Assembly (NCBI GenBank): GCA_006384855.1
Contig: VCJN01000770.1
Span: 115,116 to 179,115 of the forward strand
Direction of reading: 5' to 3'
DNA: 64,000 nt
From: Tetraselmis striata
Lineage: Eukaryota > Chlorophyta > Chlorodendrophyceae > Chlorodendrales > Chlorodendraceae
Under the pieces are notes generated by a model. The model was not told the origin of the DNA, ran no database searches, and saw only the letters and a list, made by a program, of their open reading frames with translations. Below, piece after piece: positions 1 through 11,895 of the stretch (the stretch's first letter is position 1; each line of letters opens with the position of its first letter). A program made the translations under genes and the position numbers.

Positions 1-38
1 GATTGTGGGGGCGCAAGCGCTCCGCTGGAAACGAGCAC

Positions 39-2797
39 CTGAGCTCCTGCAGCCGGCTCTCCAGCTGCTGCACCTCCGCCTCCCGGCGCCGCAGCGTCTC
101 CGCCGTGCCCGTCGCCTCCGCCCGCAGGCGCTCCGCCTCCGCCCGCGACGCCTCCAGCTCCTGCTGCGTCTTACCCTGCGCCATCACGACGCACACGTGA
201 CAACCCCACCCCTTTCAGCCCAACATGCCACGATGAGGCAGAATTCAGGGCTAGATACACCCCCCATGAATTCCGAGCATTCACTCTAAAACCACGTCAA
301 AGCTTTGCATTCATCCTGAATCGCTGCCAAACATCCAAAATACAGTTGCATTCTGCCGGGAATACCGCTGAATATGTACATTCTGAGGGTTTAGCCTGAA
401 TTCATGTCAAAGCCCGGCATTCTGTCGGAATCACTGTCAACCATCTAGAATACATTTGAATTTGCGTGGAATTCTGCTGAATATGAAGCTTCTGAGTGAT
501 AATCTGAATTTCAGGCCCGGATTCATGTCCACCACCATGAAGTTCAGCCTGGATTTGACTTTTACGGGCTGGTGAATAAGGATACATGCTTTCAACGGGT
601 CGATCTGGAGTTTATGCGGTCTGTCCTAAATCTTGCTCCTGCACTCGGAATTTAAGCTCAGGGGGCCCCACGCTGACTGTCTCTGTGAGGACCTCAGCCT
701 GGACATTAACTCAGCTGGTACATGTGGGACTCTGGGCTGAGGCTGTACCTGTTTCGGCCCGTATTTTCGACAGGTCGGGATTGTGATTTAGGGTTTTGTT
801 TAGGATTGGATTTACGGTGTGTGTTTGTAGGGCTTTAGGGTTGGGGGTTTGGTCAGTGGTGTGTATTAATAACGGATGTTGCACCAACATGCGGCACAAC
901 ATGTCAACACCGAGTGCCTGTGAGTGCAACCCCTGGAGCCACCAAGGGGAGGCGAGGGGGCTGAAAGGCCCACCTGCACCCCTGCCTCCAGCTCTTTTCG
1001 GAGAGTGCCCATCTCACGCTCCCGCCCCGCCACCTGCTTGGCCAGCTTGTCGCGCAGCTGCTCCGTCTCCTGCAACACGCGCAGCCACCCGCCAGTCAGC
1101 CAGTCAGCCGCCGCCGGACCCCATGCTGAGCGATATAGGCCCGCTGCGTGATGGCAGTGGAAGAACACAACGGACCAACAAGGGCTGCGAGCTTTCCGCT
1201 GAGATCCTTGTGTGTCTCAGGGCAGTTCAGGTCAGGTTGCTACTCTCCTCTGCACAGCCGTGGTAGGAAGGCAGCTTTAATCCGAACTGAACTAGGCCAG
1301 ACTATTATGCAAGCTTGGTTTGGACGAGATGGCGCAGCTGGCTCAAAAGCAGTGCAAAAGTCACAAAAACTCCGTATGCTCTCAAGCCCAGAGCTTCTCA
1401 CGCTGAACTCTGCTGAATTCCATGGCACTGGGAGGGTTTTGTCTGGGTCCTGACTTATGTTCCGACTGAATTCAGACAAAATCCCCCGAGTTCGCGAGCT
1501 TCAGATCATACGTGCTCATTCAGCTTGACCTTCAGTGGTTCTCTCAACACGATTCAACATAGACAAGCATTTTCCATCCGAACTTGCTGTGCCCTTCACG
1601 GAGTAATGCACCTATATGAGGGCGGACTGAAATTCGAATGACCTGTCATGCTATGAAGCAGAGCCTAAATGTACTGCCCCACGTAGCCATCGGCTCCCCC
1701 CGCATGAGGGTGCATGCCGCAAGAGGGAAGGGGGAGCTAGGCGGCCGTCCCCACGCCCTCGCCGCACCTCCCTCGCCGCGTCCCGCTCTGCCCGCACGCT
1801 CTGCACCTCCTCCTCCAGCCCCGCCACCTGATCCTGCAGCCCCGCCAGCCGCGAGCCCGCGGCACCCGCGTCCTCGCTGGAGCGCGCCGCCGCCATGGCC
1901 TGCGCGCGCAGCTGGCGCTGCTGCTCCGCCACGGCGCGCTGCAGCGCGCGCTGCTTGGCAGACATGCCGCCCGCGGTGACACGGCCGCTCTGCAGTGCCA
2001 GCAGCTGCTTCTCCAGGTCCTTCTTCTCCTGCGGTCCGCCGCCGGCCCAATGAGGGAAACAGCACAATTGAACCCCTTTTCGCATTTTCCCCTACAAATG
2101 TGGCGTGTTCTGCGATAGATCGGCTGCTGTCGGGACCAGAGCGGATTGACAGCATAAGTAATACTCTGATGGGTTCTTTCTACACCCCCAATGCGATATT
2201 TTCATTCCCTTCATGGCCGTAGCCACCCACAGCTCCACGCAATCTCTACACCCTCTCCCTCAATCTCTCTCCCTCCCTGTCTCTCCCTTCCTCTCTCTCA
2301 CGCTCTCGCCCAGGAAAGGAACCAGACCCCACCGCAACAGGCAGCGTGTTTGAGCCCCTACATGCCACAGATGGATTGCGGCTACACCCACAAGGACCCA
2401 TTCATAAGGGCCAGTCTCCACCGGCTGTTCCCCGCCCCACCTTCTCGAAGCGCTGGTTCTCCGTCTTGAGCTTCACGCACGCCTGCTTGCGGTCCTCCAG
2501 CTGCCGCTTCAGGTCGCCGATGACCTGCGGATGGCGAGGTGGGGTGTGAATGTGTGGGAGTGTGTGAGTGTGGGGGGGAGGAGGGAGAGGGGGGGGGGGC
2601 GGGGGGGGGGGGGGAGGACTCAGCCCCGCGCCCCCGCGCCCTGTGCTTGTAGGGAGAATACAGGCTTGTGCAGGAAGCCCGGGCAGGGCAAGGAGGGGGC
2701 TGGGATCCCGGGCTAGCGGCGGGGAAGCTGGCTCGACCTTGAGCAGGTCCTTAACGTCGCCCTGCTCCGCGGAGGCGCGGAGCTGCATGCTGGCCAT
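39..2797 (-). CDS. Coiled-coil protein, 5' part (partial at left edge)
   Basis: Five exons read in one continuous frame on the minus strand: 2797-2738, 2524-2441, 2028-1768, 1069-974 and 175-39. Each starts after a CAG acceptor and ends at a GT donor, and all junctions are phase 0, which strongly supports the model. The product is Glu/Lys/Arg/Gln-rich heptad-like helix, with stretches such as DLEKQLLALQ, LRDKLAKQVAGREREM and AEVQQLESRLQELR. I see no motor, kinase or other catalytic domain. The start is the ATG at 2795-2797 (MASMQLRASAEQGD); no clean acceptor lies just upstream, but an earlier 5' exon cannot be excluded. The gene continues off the left edge, so length and C-terminal domains are unknown. 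Its introns carry a G-tract (2590-2614, C on the sense strand) and GAATTC-rich AT sequence. A cytoskeletal, ciliary or tethering role is only a guess from composition. Confidence 0.75.
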
Positions 2798-3880
2798 CCC
2801 GCCCTCGCTCCACCGGCACGACCTCGCTTCACCTCTCGCGGCAGCCCTGTCCCCTGGGCGGACGTTCACCAGGCAATCGTGTATCAGCGCCGCGTCCACG
2901 CCCCCTGTTCCTGCGCGGAAACCTGGTGGCGTGCAGCTAGCCGGCCGTCGCCCCGCTCGCGGGCTGTCTCATCGAGAGTAGCGAGGGCGCCGACAAAATG
3001 GGAGAGGGCTCGGCACAGCCGACGACGGCGCGCGCGGGGGACGAGGCTCGATGCCTCACCTGCAGAGTCGCCGGCACACTATCTGACACAATGGGGGGGC
3101 CCCGCCCGACGCGGCCCGCGCCAACCCCTGCCGCTGCGCTCACAGGTACGGAGCCACAGCGCCGGCAGTCGTCGCGTGCGTGCGCTGCTTGAGCAGCAGC
3201 ACCCGGGGCTGAGAGGCGCGACGACAAGGGGCGCCGAAGGCCGGTGCGGAAACTCTGCCCCACTCAGCCCGCAGCGCCGCAGTGAATCATGCACAGAGGC
3301 TGAGCGGTTAGATGTGCCGAAGTAGTGAGTGCGGAACGAATATGATGGGAAGGCAGCCTCTCACGCGGTACGGGTACAGGGTAACTGGACGAGCGATGGG
3401 ATCACACCGGCCGCGGAATGCATGCGCGTCGCGTTTTCCGCAGCAGCAGCAGCATGCTGCTTGCTTCGTCCAGCGTACCATCGGCGGTCCCGTCATGAAA
3501 GTCGTCGACCCGCCTGCTCGCGTCAGCTGCTATATCGGCGATGATGCTAAGGATTACTCGTACGGGTAGCTGCACTGCTGCTGACTACGATGCTGCTGGC
3601 GGTATACAGGTGAGGGTACAGGGTGCAGGTACCCGTACATACAGGGATGATATTTTAAATAGTGACGATGATGCTGAAAAATGACTACATACCCTTTAAT
3701 ACCAGTACAGGTACAGGTACCTGGATATATCCGGCATTCAGTCGTGCGGTGCGCGCGGCGCGCTCGTACAATATCTACTGTTGCGTACAAGTATTGCTAT
3801 CTACATAAATTTGGTACCGCGGGGGCGAAAAAAAACTGATATCTATATAAATTTCAATAATATCATATTTATTACACGCT
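2798..3880. other. No supported gene; GC-rich upstream region, then GGTAC-rich sequence
   Basis: The first ~500 bases are GC-rich and may hold the promoter and 5' leader of the leftward coiled-coil gene. Several overlapping frames are open here only because of high GC, and none shows splice logic or a recognisable domain. From about 3580 composition falls, and degenerate words such as GTACAGGTAC and GGTACCTG recur. I see no RNA gene. Confidence 0.5.
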
Positions 3881-4250
3881 GAGCTAGCAGCAGAACGCGA
3901 TCGGGAAACCACCCGAAAAGGCAAAAGAAAACGTCCACTACAGCACTTGCGCTGTGGGAGCAGCACCATATGTGAGGGTACGGAATGAGCACGGGCAGAC
4001 GCATCAGACTTGGCCGTCTGCACTCCGGCAGAGAGAATGCCGCCCAAGGTACCACGCACGCAAGCTGAGACTCGCTGCAACGACCCCCGCAGCGTTCGCG
4101 ACAGGTGATGACGGAACTCGGCGGGCAACAAAGTTTCGAAGAGCCTGGACAGACTGACCACGAAGGAAGCATGAAGTCGGGGCGGATGGACCGCCAGGGA
4201 AGTTGCGCACAGTAAGTAACGACCCCGCGAACATGTAGACCACCGTTAAA
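3881..4250. repeat. Dispersed ~370-bp repeat, copy A
   Basis: This segment aligns by eye along almost its whole length with 17619-17997 in the same orientation. Shared blocks include GAGAGAATGCCGCCCA, GACCACGAAGGAAGCATG and GGGAAGTTGCGCACAG. Identity is roughly three quarters with small indels. A minus-strand frame is partly conserved between copies (ACVVPWAAFSLP versus ACMVPWAAFSLP), suggesting a decayed coding repeat or transposon piece. I saw no terminal repeats or target-site duplications, so the family is unassigned. Confidence 0.75.
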
Positions 4251-5120
4251 ACATAATATATAATATAACAGATAATAAATGTATAGTCGTTAGCCTGTCA
4301 TACCACTCCACAAAATGTCATTACTCGTATACTCATATACTCATTTTAACTCATATATGCTTGTACCTTTTTCAATTAACACATGTACCAATACCGTCTC
4401 ATACAAGTGTATCTGCACATGGAAATCCGCGCGCGCATGTTCCCCCGCCGCAATGACACCCAAGCGATGTTTCTTTGCGGCCATGCTGGATGGGAGCTTG
4501 CATTCTATAGTATGCAAGCCTCCCACGCCGAGCAAGTGGCTGTTTCTACCACTTACCGCCGCACTTTAAGGAAAGCTCTTTAGGGACTAGCAGAGCTGAA
4601 ATCGCGTTAAAACAAGCATCGCACAGGGCAGCAAATTAAATGTTGGCGGTCTAGTCACTGTGTGTGGCATATGAACGCGTGTTGCCGTTGGTGAGTGAGC
4701 ATATGTATGGAATACATGATGCGTGAGAGACCAAATAGTAGTGCTTTCAGAAGACACGGCATTCCCTTGAGTAGAGTGTGTCAATAATGCACATATCGTG
4801 TTTGGCGCAATCAACAAATGATTATCAAAGATACAAGGTGACTGGCGCTGGATGTGACCACCCCCCCCCCTCCCGGCATAAGAACGCCCCTATAAAACTA
4901 AGTGCACATGTCTTATAATGTGATATGAAACATGTCAACATGACAGCCGGGGTGCTGCTTGATGCACGGTCCATGGCCACCAGCCAGTTACATTGCCAAC
5001 AATGCTGTGAAGTAGACAGGGTCCCCACCTATCTGCTTCATCACGTATATCCCGCCAGCTGCTAGCCCATACATACATTGCAACGCGCAACTTCACAGCG
5101 GTGTTACTTCGCACGTGTTA
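4251..5120. other. Intergenic, no gene seen
   Basis: Moderate to low GC sequence with short open frames only. It contains a 10-base C run at 4861-4870. I found no splice-bounded frame, RNA gene or repeat structure beyond simple AT-rich stretches. Confidence 0.4.
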
Positions 5121-5129
5121 CTCAATCCA

Positions 5130-6040
5130 CTCTCCAACCGCGGTGTGTCCGTGATTGCCAGCCTGCTCGTGGCAAGCGGCGACGTTCCATGGGCATTTCT
5201 GCTCTCTCATCCACTGCATGACACGCAGATGCCCTCCCCGAGCTGCGGCCATCCACATGCTTTCATCCCAGGGGCAGTTCTGCGCACTCACCCACTTCAG
5301 CGCCGCCAGATGCCCTCGGATTGCTGCATGGTAGCACGTGCCTTAATCCCATGGGCAGCCTAGCTGTCTCGCCCACTGCAGTAACTCCAGATGCCCTTCC
5401 CAGGACACCCTCCCGCAAGTGGATGCGCTCCAGGGAACGCCATGCTCTCTCTCACTGCAGCACCCCAAGATGCCCACGGCTGGCTGCTGCAGCACAAACA
5501 TGGCTGCTGATGCAGCGGCAGCCCTGCCTCACCGCCCATTGCCGCAAACTCATATGTCCACCTTGAGCTGCTGCGGAGGTTGTCCGCCAATCCCAAGGAC
5601 AGCCCTGCTCTCTCAGCCACTTAGCAATCTCAGCTGTCCAATCCTGGCGGTTCCGGCGCAGTATGCTCGTTTCAGGGACAGCCTCGCTCCCGCACCCGCT
5701 GCAACACCTCAATATGCTTCCCCTTGGCTGCAGCCGCACATGTGAATCCATCGCATCTGCTCCCTCACCGTCCCATTGCAGTACCATCAAATGCCCACCC
5801 CCAACTGCTCTAGAGCAGGTTCTCTCATGCCATGGGCAATCATGCCGTCTTGCACATTGCAGCACCTCCAAATTCCTGCCCCTGGCGGCTCCAAAATATG
5901 TGCGCTCATCCCAGGGATACCCCTGCTGCCACGCCCACTACAGTACAGAAAGATGCCCTCTCTTAGCCGCTCCACTGCAGGTCCGCCCATCCCAATGGCA
6001 TCCGTGCTCTCTCTTAGGCACCGTAGTGCCTGTGACAAAT
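5130..6040 (-). pseudogene. Decayed ankyrin-repeat gene
   Basis: Read right to left, the minus strand encodes a chain of short ankyrin-type units with the signature G-C-P-W-D-x(2)-T-C-x(2)-A-A-x(2)-G-H-L-x-V-L-Q-W-A. Recognisable pieces include HDCPWHERTCSRAVGGGHLM, REQGCPWDWRTTSAAAQGGH and AQNCPWDESMWMAAARGGHL, ending near 5130 with GEWIE and a stop. Unit spacing is about 27-33 residues, as in the large algal and oomycete families of this variant. The units fall in different frames with internal stops, so this is a pseudogene rather than an intron-split gene: no donor or acceptor explains the frame changes. Its 5' end fades just before the direct repeat at 6068. Further debris with an RLPMLQW-like segment may lie on the far side (about 7560-7660). 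Confidence 0.75.
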
Positions 6041-6067
6041 ACTCTGCCTCGGCTTTCCCACATTATT

Positions 6068-7523
6068 GTCCCTACCCAACCCGCCATGCGCGGGTCCCGG
6101 CGCGAGCGGGGCAGTGTGGGAGGGAGCGTGAAGCACGGAGAGTGGCTGGTTACAAAGAAGTAACCAGGCCCGCCTGGGCGCCGCACGCATCTAGGCAGGC
6201 GTTGCGGTGCCTGGTGCGCGCGCGCAGTGCTAGTGCGGACAACCAGTGAGGATATGTACTAAAGTACTAAGGTATACCCTAGCTACATTGTACATAAGCA
6301 GTAGTGTACCAAACTGATGTCAACACCCCTCTCCATGTCGCTAGGGGATGCTCCAGCCAGGGTCCGGTCGCTGACACTAGTCGCTAGCCTAGAGAGGCAG
6401 CCTGCCATGCCCTTATCTTGGCGTGGATCGGGGGCTAGCCCTCAAGGAAGTAAAACTGCGTGTGATGTAGCCGGACGGTGGCGAGCGAAGCAGGCTCCGG
6501 AAATGTGGAGCTCCCGCCTGCCCTTGGGCCGCTGGTGTGCCGAGCTTGGTCAGGAAAAGAGTTGCATGCGGCAGTCGCTAGCCTAGAGAGGCATCCCCCC
6601 ATGCCCTGATCTTGGCGTGGGTCGGGGGCGGCCCTCTAGGGAGTCAGACTGCGCGGGTTGTCGAGCGGACGAAAGTCGCGGCTGACCCCTTCTCCTCGGC
6701 GCCGGTGTGCCGAGCTTCGCATACTAATGTCCCGTTGGTCGAGCCGAGCGTGCACAGAAGCGACATAAGTGTACATGGCTGCGCGCAGCGGCGCGGTAGC
6801 TGGCGTGGGTTGGCAGGCGACGCCCATGATGTTGCCCATGTTGCCGTATGTTGGGATCCGGGAGTAGATATGCGGATTTTTGACTGGTCGACGAGCGTTG
6901 CCCGAATTAGTCTCGATCGGCCTAGCCGAGAAACTGTGACTTCGGGCGGGAACTGAAATACGCGGATGTCGCTGGCGTCTTGGTAGATGGCGAGCCCGTA
7001 CATGGCGGTCGCTGGCGTCATGGTAGCCAGCTTCCGGGTGTGCGCTTATTTCGTTGAAGGTGCGCGAACATTGAGGCGACATTGCGCCGTGAGTGCGGCG
7101 TGTAGTCGTTGTTTGCGTGTTGAGACCCCTTCTGGCTGCGGTGATCTCAGCAGTTTTATGTCCAGGCGTCCCGCCCAGACGGACTTCCTGATAGATCTAG
7201 CGTCACACAACTCTCCCACTACTCTCCCTAGTAGAGGGCCCATAACCTATTGTGCATATCGTCCCTACCCAACCCGCCATGCGCGGGCCCCGGCGCGAGC
7301 CGGGCAGTGTGGGAGGGAGCGTGAAGCACGGAGAGTGGCTAGTTACAAAGAAGTAACCAGGCCCGCCTGGGCGCCGCACGCATCTAGGCAGGCGTTGCGG
7401 TGCCTGGCGCGCGCGCGCAGTGCTGCTAGTGCCGACAACCAGCGAGGATATGTACTAAAGTACTAAGGTATACCCTAGCTACATTGTACATAAGCAGTAG
7501 TGTACCAACCCTGATGTCAACAC
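6068..7523. mobile_element. Short element flanked by ~260-bp direct repeats (LTR-like, TRIM/solo-type fossil)
   Basis: Bases 6068-6326 and 7261-7523 are near-identical direct repeats (about 97% by eye) enclosing ~930 bp. The repeats run from GTCCCTACCCAACCCGCC to CTGATGTCAACAC. They contain a small hairpin (GGTTACAAAGAAGTAACC) and the paired GTACTAAAGTACTAAGGTATAC motif. The interior has no recognisable gag, protease, reverse transcriptase or integrase, so a small non-autonomous LTR element fits best. A segmental direct duplication of other origin is possible because neither a clear target-site duplication nor a primer-binding site was found. High similarity between the ends implies recent insertion. 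It abuts the ankyrin pseudogene. Confidence 0.55.
6373..6725. repeat. Two-copy ~200-bp tandem duplication inside the LTR-like element
   Basis: A unit beginning AGTCGCTAGCCTAGAGAGGC (about 6377) recurs about 200 bases later (about 6575). Both copies continue with CATGCCCT, ATCTTGGCGTGG and, near their ends, TGGTGTGCCGAGCTT. The copies are more diverged than the flanking direct repeats, so this duplication appears older than the insertion. Confidence 0.65.
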
Positions 7524-9190
7524 ACATGCATAGTCTTGGGGCCAGCAATCGCCAGCGGCGGCATCGCACGCCCCACTGCAGCATTGGCAGCCTTTCCGCC
7601 TTCATCGCCACCCGCTCGCCGTCCACCACATCGCAGCCCTGCTCCGCCGCGCTCACCGCAGCAGCTCAACCCTAGCCGCCAGTACGCGGGGGTCCACCCG
7701 CCACCCGGCCTTGGCCGTCGTGCTCGCGCCGTCGCACGACACACCCCGTCGCACGATACACAGCCCGGAGCAAGCCGAGTCAGCTGCCGTCTTTGGCGCG
7801 GCTGAGCTGTTCGGTCAGCAGCTCCCACTCGAATGTAAACAGCTCGGGTCAGTCGCCTCCCGCCGGCATCGGGGCGCCCGCATCACCCGCCGCATCACGC
7901 ATCGCCAGAACCATGTCCGCAGCATCCGGCTCGAATCGCAGCGACACTCAGGGCCGAGCGGTGTGCTGCGATAGGTTTGACACCATGGGCAACTATGCAC
8001 ACACCAGCCGCAAAGTCGCCGCTGCAACCTACAGTTCTGGTAGCTGCTGCAGGGGACAATGCGGCCACGGTACTGGCGCGAGGATGAAGGCCCGGCAAAG
8101 AGGGCCAGAGAGGGTTCAGAGACTGGACTTGCTGCCTAGCCGCAAGCTGTCCGCCACGCCGTTCGTGGCGGGCACTCATCGCGCTCGGCGGAAATCCGGA
8201 CCGACCTGGAATGGCTGGCTACTTGAATGATGAAGAAACTTATCCTTATTCAGTTTTCTGATTATTTCTTTATCGGTCAAGCAGCATGCGCGTTCTTATA
8301 ACTAGCAGCTCATAATTGCACGCAACACCACTGATCGCATACCGCCGGATTGACTTTTTTAGTGAAGGGAAAGAAAAATAGCAAACAAACAGAAGTACAC
8401 ATATTCTCTTGTTGTTATCAATATGCAATATAGAATAGTGACCACGAGTGTGACATAACGATGATATATGATAATGCCCTTCAGCTACCCCGTGCAGCAA
8501 GCTCAGTCATATATTATGGCAAGGTACGTTGTTTAACCCAATTTGCGTACACAATAATGGAATTTATGTATACATATTCGTAGTTCATATATCATAGACA
8601 TATATATATATATAAAGACTCCAACCATTATGATATCCTCTCGTTCTTACAGGCACGTGTGTAAATACCTTGATATGGAATGCTGTTCTGCTGGCAAAAA
8701 TATATTTTTGTTTTGTCAAGCATGTGTACCTCGATATTATAAAATGCTGGCAAAATTTGCCAAGACCTGATGTATATGATCTTGCTCTTCGCGGCCAGGC
8801 AACGGACTGAGGGGGGAATGGCTCGCTCATCCAAATAAATAGCTAGGCATCTTGTACCTGTACTAAAACACACACAATCAACATGATGTCTCTGATAGCA
8901 AAACCTCGTCAGAATCAACCCGAACACTATATTCCGATATATTTTCGGGTGATATCCTGGGACAGCCAACCAACTGCAGTTAGCCAGCGGGACATCGCGT
9001 GGGCGACGTCAATTAAGTCAAGTGTCCATTCGAGTTCACATGGTAATGCCGCATGTCACGGTGTGCGGAACGACGCTACTACTTTATATGTCAGAGTCGT
9101 TAATCCTTATGCCGTGCAAGCAGGACGTTTGTCAGTGCGTACGTGTATCCTCAAGGGACTGGGTGCAATACCGAGTGAAATTGGTCCAAC
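7524..9190. other. Intergenic; possible coding debris, then AT-rich sequence
   Basis: On the minus strand 7560-7860 is GC-rich and reads in broken frames with ELFTFEWELLTEQLSRAK-like and RLPMLQW segments. These could be debris of an ankyrin-type gene, but nothing intact is visible. From 8220 to 9190 composition drops, with short TA repeats near 8600. No gene is supported. Confidence 0.4.
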
Positions 9191-9237
9191 TACGCTACTC
9201 GGAAAATACCCATTTGGGGGGGGGGGGGGGGGGGGTG

Positions 9238-9536
9238 GTCAAAACGACGCTAACCCGGTATCCATGAACCCTTACCAGGAAGCCCGCCAGGGTGCGCGGC
9301 AATAGCCTATCCGATATAGTTCGGCCTCCTAGTGGTACCCCACTCGTACCCCCGCCGATGCGCTGGCCAGGGGGCTTATTGCCGCAGCACCGCCCCACCT
9401 GGACCAGCACCACTACGTGGCCGTCAGCCTTTCTCCGGCGGCACTTTACGGCCTTGAACATCACGCAGCGCAGAACCAGGCGGGTCTCCATCACCGCGTC
9501 CCCCGTCGCCCCGGCGCACCTCCATTCTGAGACCAT
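9238..9536 (-). other. Unrecognised minus-strand open frame, possible exon
   Basis: A frame of about 100 codons is open on the minus strand and reads like protein (METRLVLRCVMFKAVKCR, DGHVVVLVQVGRCCG, RTLAGFLVRVHGYRVSVV). It ends in a G homopolymer (about 9217-9236) of the kind that flanks exons elsewhere in this window. I do not recognise the family and cannot place partner exons. It could be a fragment of a decayed gene. Confidence 0.3.
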
Positions 9537-10924
9537 TTTGTGCTCCTCGGCGGCGGCGCCGGCGTCTCAAAAGCTGGATTCAACATCGGCGAAGGCCCCC
9601 GGCGCCGTGGAGGCCAGCGTCGACTTGCCGCCCCCTCAAAACACAACAACCCCCGCGACCGAGGGGGTGCAGGACTCGCGAGGAAGCGGGGAGACCGACA
9701 CGCTGGCGTTTGGGCTTGGAAACCACCCGGCAGGAGATCCGGCAGGCTGTTGCTGGTCAGTGCCGGCTGTGATGGGCGCCATGTTTGTTGGACTGCAGAG
9801 ATGCTACAATCTTCGCAGCACATGGACTACCGGTAACGGTACCTCTGCTCCGGTCCAATCGGCCGATCACGACTGCGCTGATGTTAGGATGGGCGCTGCT
9901 ATATCGCTTTAGTCGCTAGCGGCCTACATTATTCCGGGATTGTACTTATTACTGCGATACTTCCCTATATATGTGTTTCATCAGCTCAATGGTGCAATGG
10001 GACGGCCCGTCTACTGGATCGATGGACGCATTTGTATGCACCATGACAAGGATACGAACGTGCCGTAATTGCTGCTGGTGAAATACGAAACCTGCAACGA
10101 CCATCACGTAAACTTGCCTCCTACGGGTACCAATGGAGCCGTGCGTAGAGGACTCGCAGATTATAGGTTGTTTTAAAGGATTGACGGATCTACAATTTTG
10201 AGTAAATTTAACATGGCTAAAAGCATGACATAACAAAATTGAAAACCAGAGGGGTCCTCGACAACCGGACGCGCATCTCTTGCGCGCAGCACATACCAGG
10301 TAATGTAGATTACAAATAAGCATATCCTGATTAAGTAGAGTAGAATAGCATCGTCAATTGCCCTCAAAACAATATGACTGTATGGAATACTGCTACTGCT
10401 GTAGGGCGGTGCTGCACCGTAGATATTTATTCTTCGTCATCGTATAGCGCCACTGTCATGTTCATCTCATGTTCTGCTTTACAAGCTCGCTGATGTCGTA
10501 GATAAGGGGTAGTTGCTCTGTGCATAACATGCTGTATGGATACGCAGCAGAGCCATACTATATGTCGTTCCACATTAAATGTGAACAAAGCCTCGGTGAT
10601 AGTATGGCCAGCAACTTACGTACCAATCCTGAAATCGAGTTTGTGAGCTCGCAAAGCGATGCAAAGCACTACATTTACACATTATGGGTAATAGTGCTGA
10701 ATCATATCTAGTTCTATATTTATTATCCAGCGAAGCGTCGATTTTTCGGCGGTGAGCTTTGTTGCCGTACGGGTACCCGTATAGTGCAGCGGATCGGGCG
10801 TATAGGTGCATGACTAAAGCGCTTATATACTGGAATGTACTACTAAGTACTATAATCCACCCGCCCACCCGCCCACGGTCCTTAATTACACAGGCGTCCG
10901 ATTACGATCTCGCGGTTGGGAGGT
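9537..10924. other. Intergenic, no supported gene
   Basis: A GC-rich part to about 9900 has open frames on both strands without splice-bounded exons. The rest to 10924 is AT-rich with stops in all frames. No RNA gene was seen. Confidence 0.35.
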
Positions 10925-11245
10925 ATTGGTACTGGTACTCGCTACTCGCTGTTGGTTATGGATAAAACAACTCTTGTAGCGACAAATCCTTTCAGGTACT
11001 AAAAAGCGCTGCTTGGCAGTGCGAACGCTCGCTGCTGGTACTGGTACTCGCTACTCGCTGCTGGTACTGCTGGTACTGGTGTAAATTACAAAAAGGGCAG
11101 TTCCCCAGAACTGCTGGTACTGGTACTGGTACTCGCTACTCGCTGCTGGTAATGGGAAAAAAAACTCGGGTACTTCAAAGCGCTGGCAATATGCAAACGT
11201 ACGCTCGCTGCTGGTACTTCAAAGCGCTGGCAATGCAATTCATGG
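10925..11245. repeat. GGTACT/CTCGCT minisatellite
   Basis: Irregular tandem array built from GCTGGTACTGGTACTCGCTACTCGCT-type units, interrupted by two longer unique inserts. A second word, CTTCAAAGCGCTGGCAAT, occurs twice at its right end (about 11173 and 11217). The insert at about 11080-11115 carries a GTAAATTACAAAAAGGGCAG block that reappears near 35284 and 35400. Confidence 0.7.
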
Positions 11246-11895
11246 AACTATAGGCCAGTGATATAGAACCCGTTCTTTTAAAATTTTCTGAAAAATCGAC
11301 GCATCGCTTATTCAACTGTCAAGTTACTTCATATACTTATTTCAGTAGGTAGCACGACACTGTGCGATTTTCCAATACAGCAAACCTAAAGTATCGCGGT
11401 AATATAGATATATTTCCGTTCACAGCTGCTGTTTATGTGCTTTGCAGGCTAAACCGTGGAACTAGGAACGCAGGCAGGGGGCTCGGAGCAGAATGCATCG
11501 ATGTTGCTAGCTCGGAACTGCCTCGCAGAAGCGCGCAGGAAATACACACTACTTTTATACGACGTCCGTACATTGCGTCAAGGCAATCTGCCCTGTAGTA
11601 AAGGCCATCCCTCAATATTCCACTGGCTGGACATCTCCGCTCGCCGCCCGCTCTTGCTGCAAACTTTTCATTTGGTTGGTTTGCATTATCATTAACAAGA
11701 AAGCAGTCTCTCCCGGACGAGTATGAAGATTTGACCACATGGCCAATGGCAGAGCTCGCACATTTGCGGGCACGCTCATCAGGCCATGGCTGTGGTTCGG
11801 GCAATTGGTGCAGTACTACTCCAAAGCCACGAGAACCGCAGGGGTTCGACTGTACCATCAGCCTGCGCCATTGCGTCATAGGCGCATGCCGCGGC

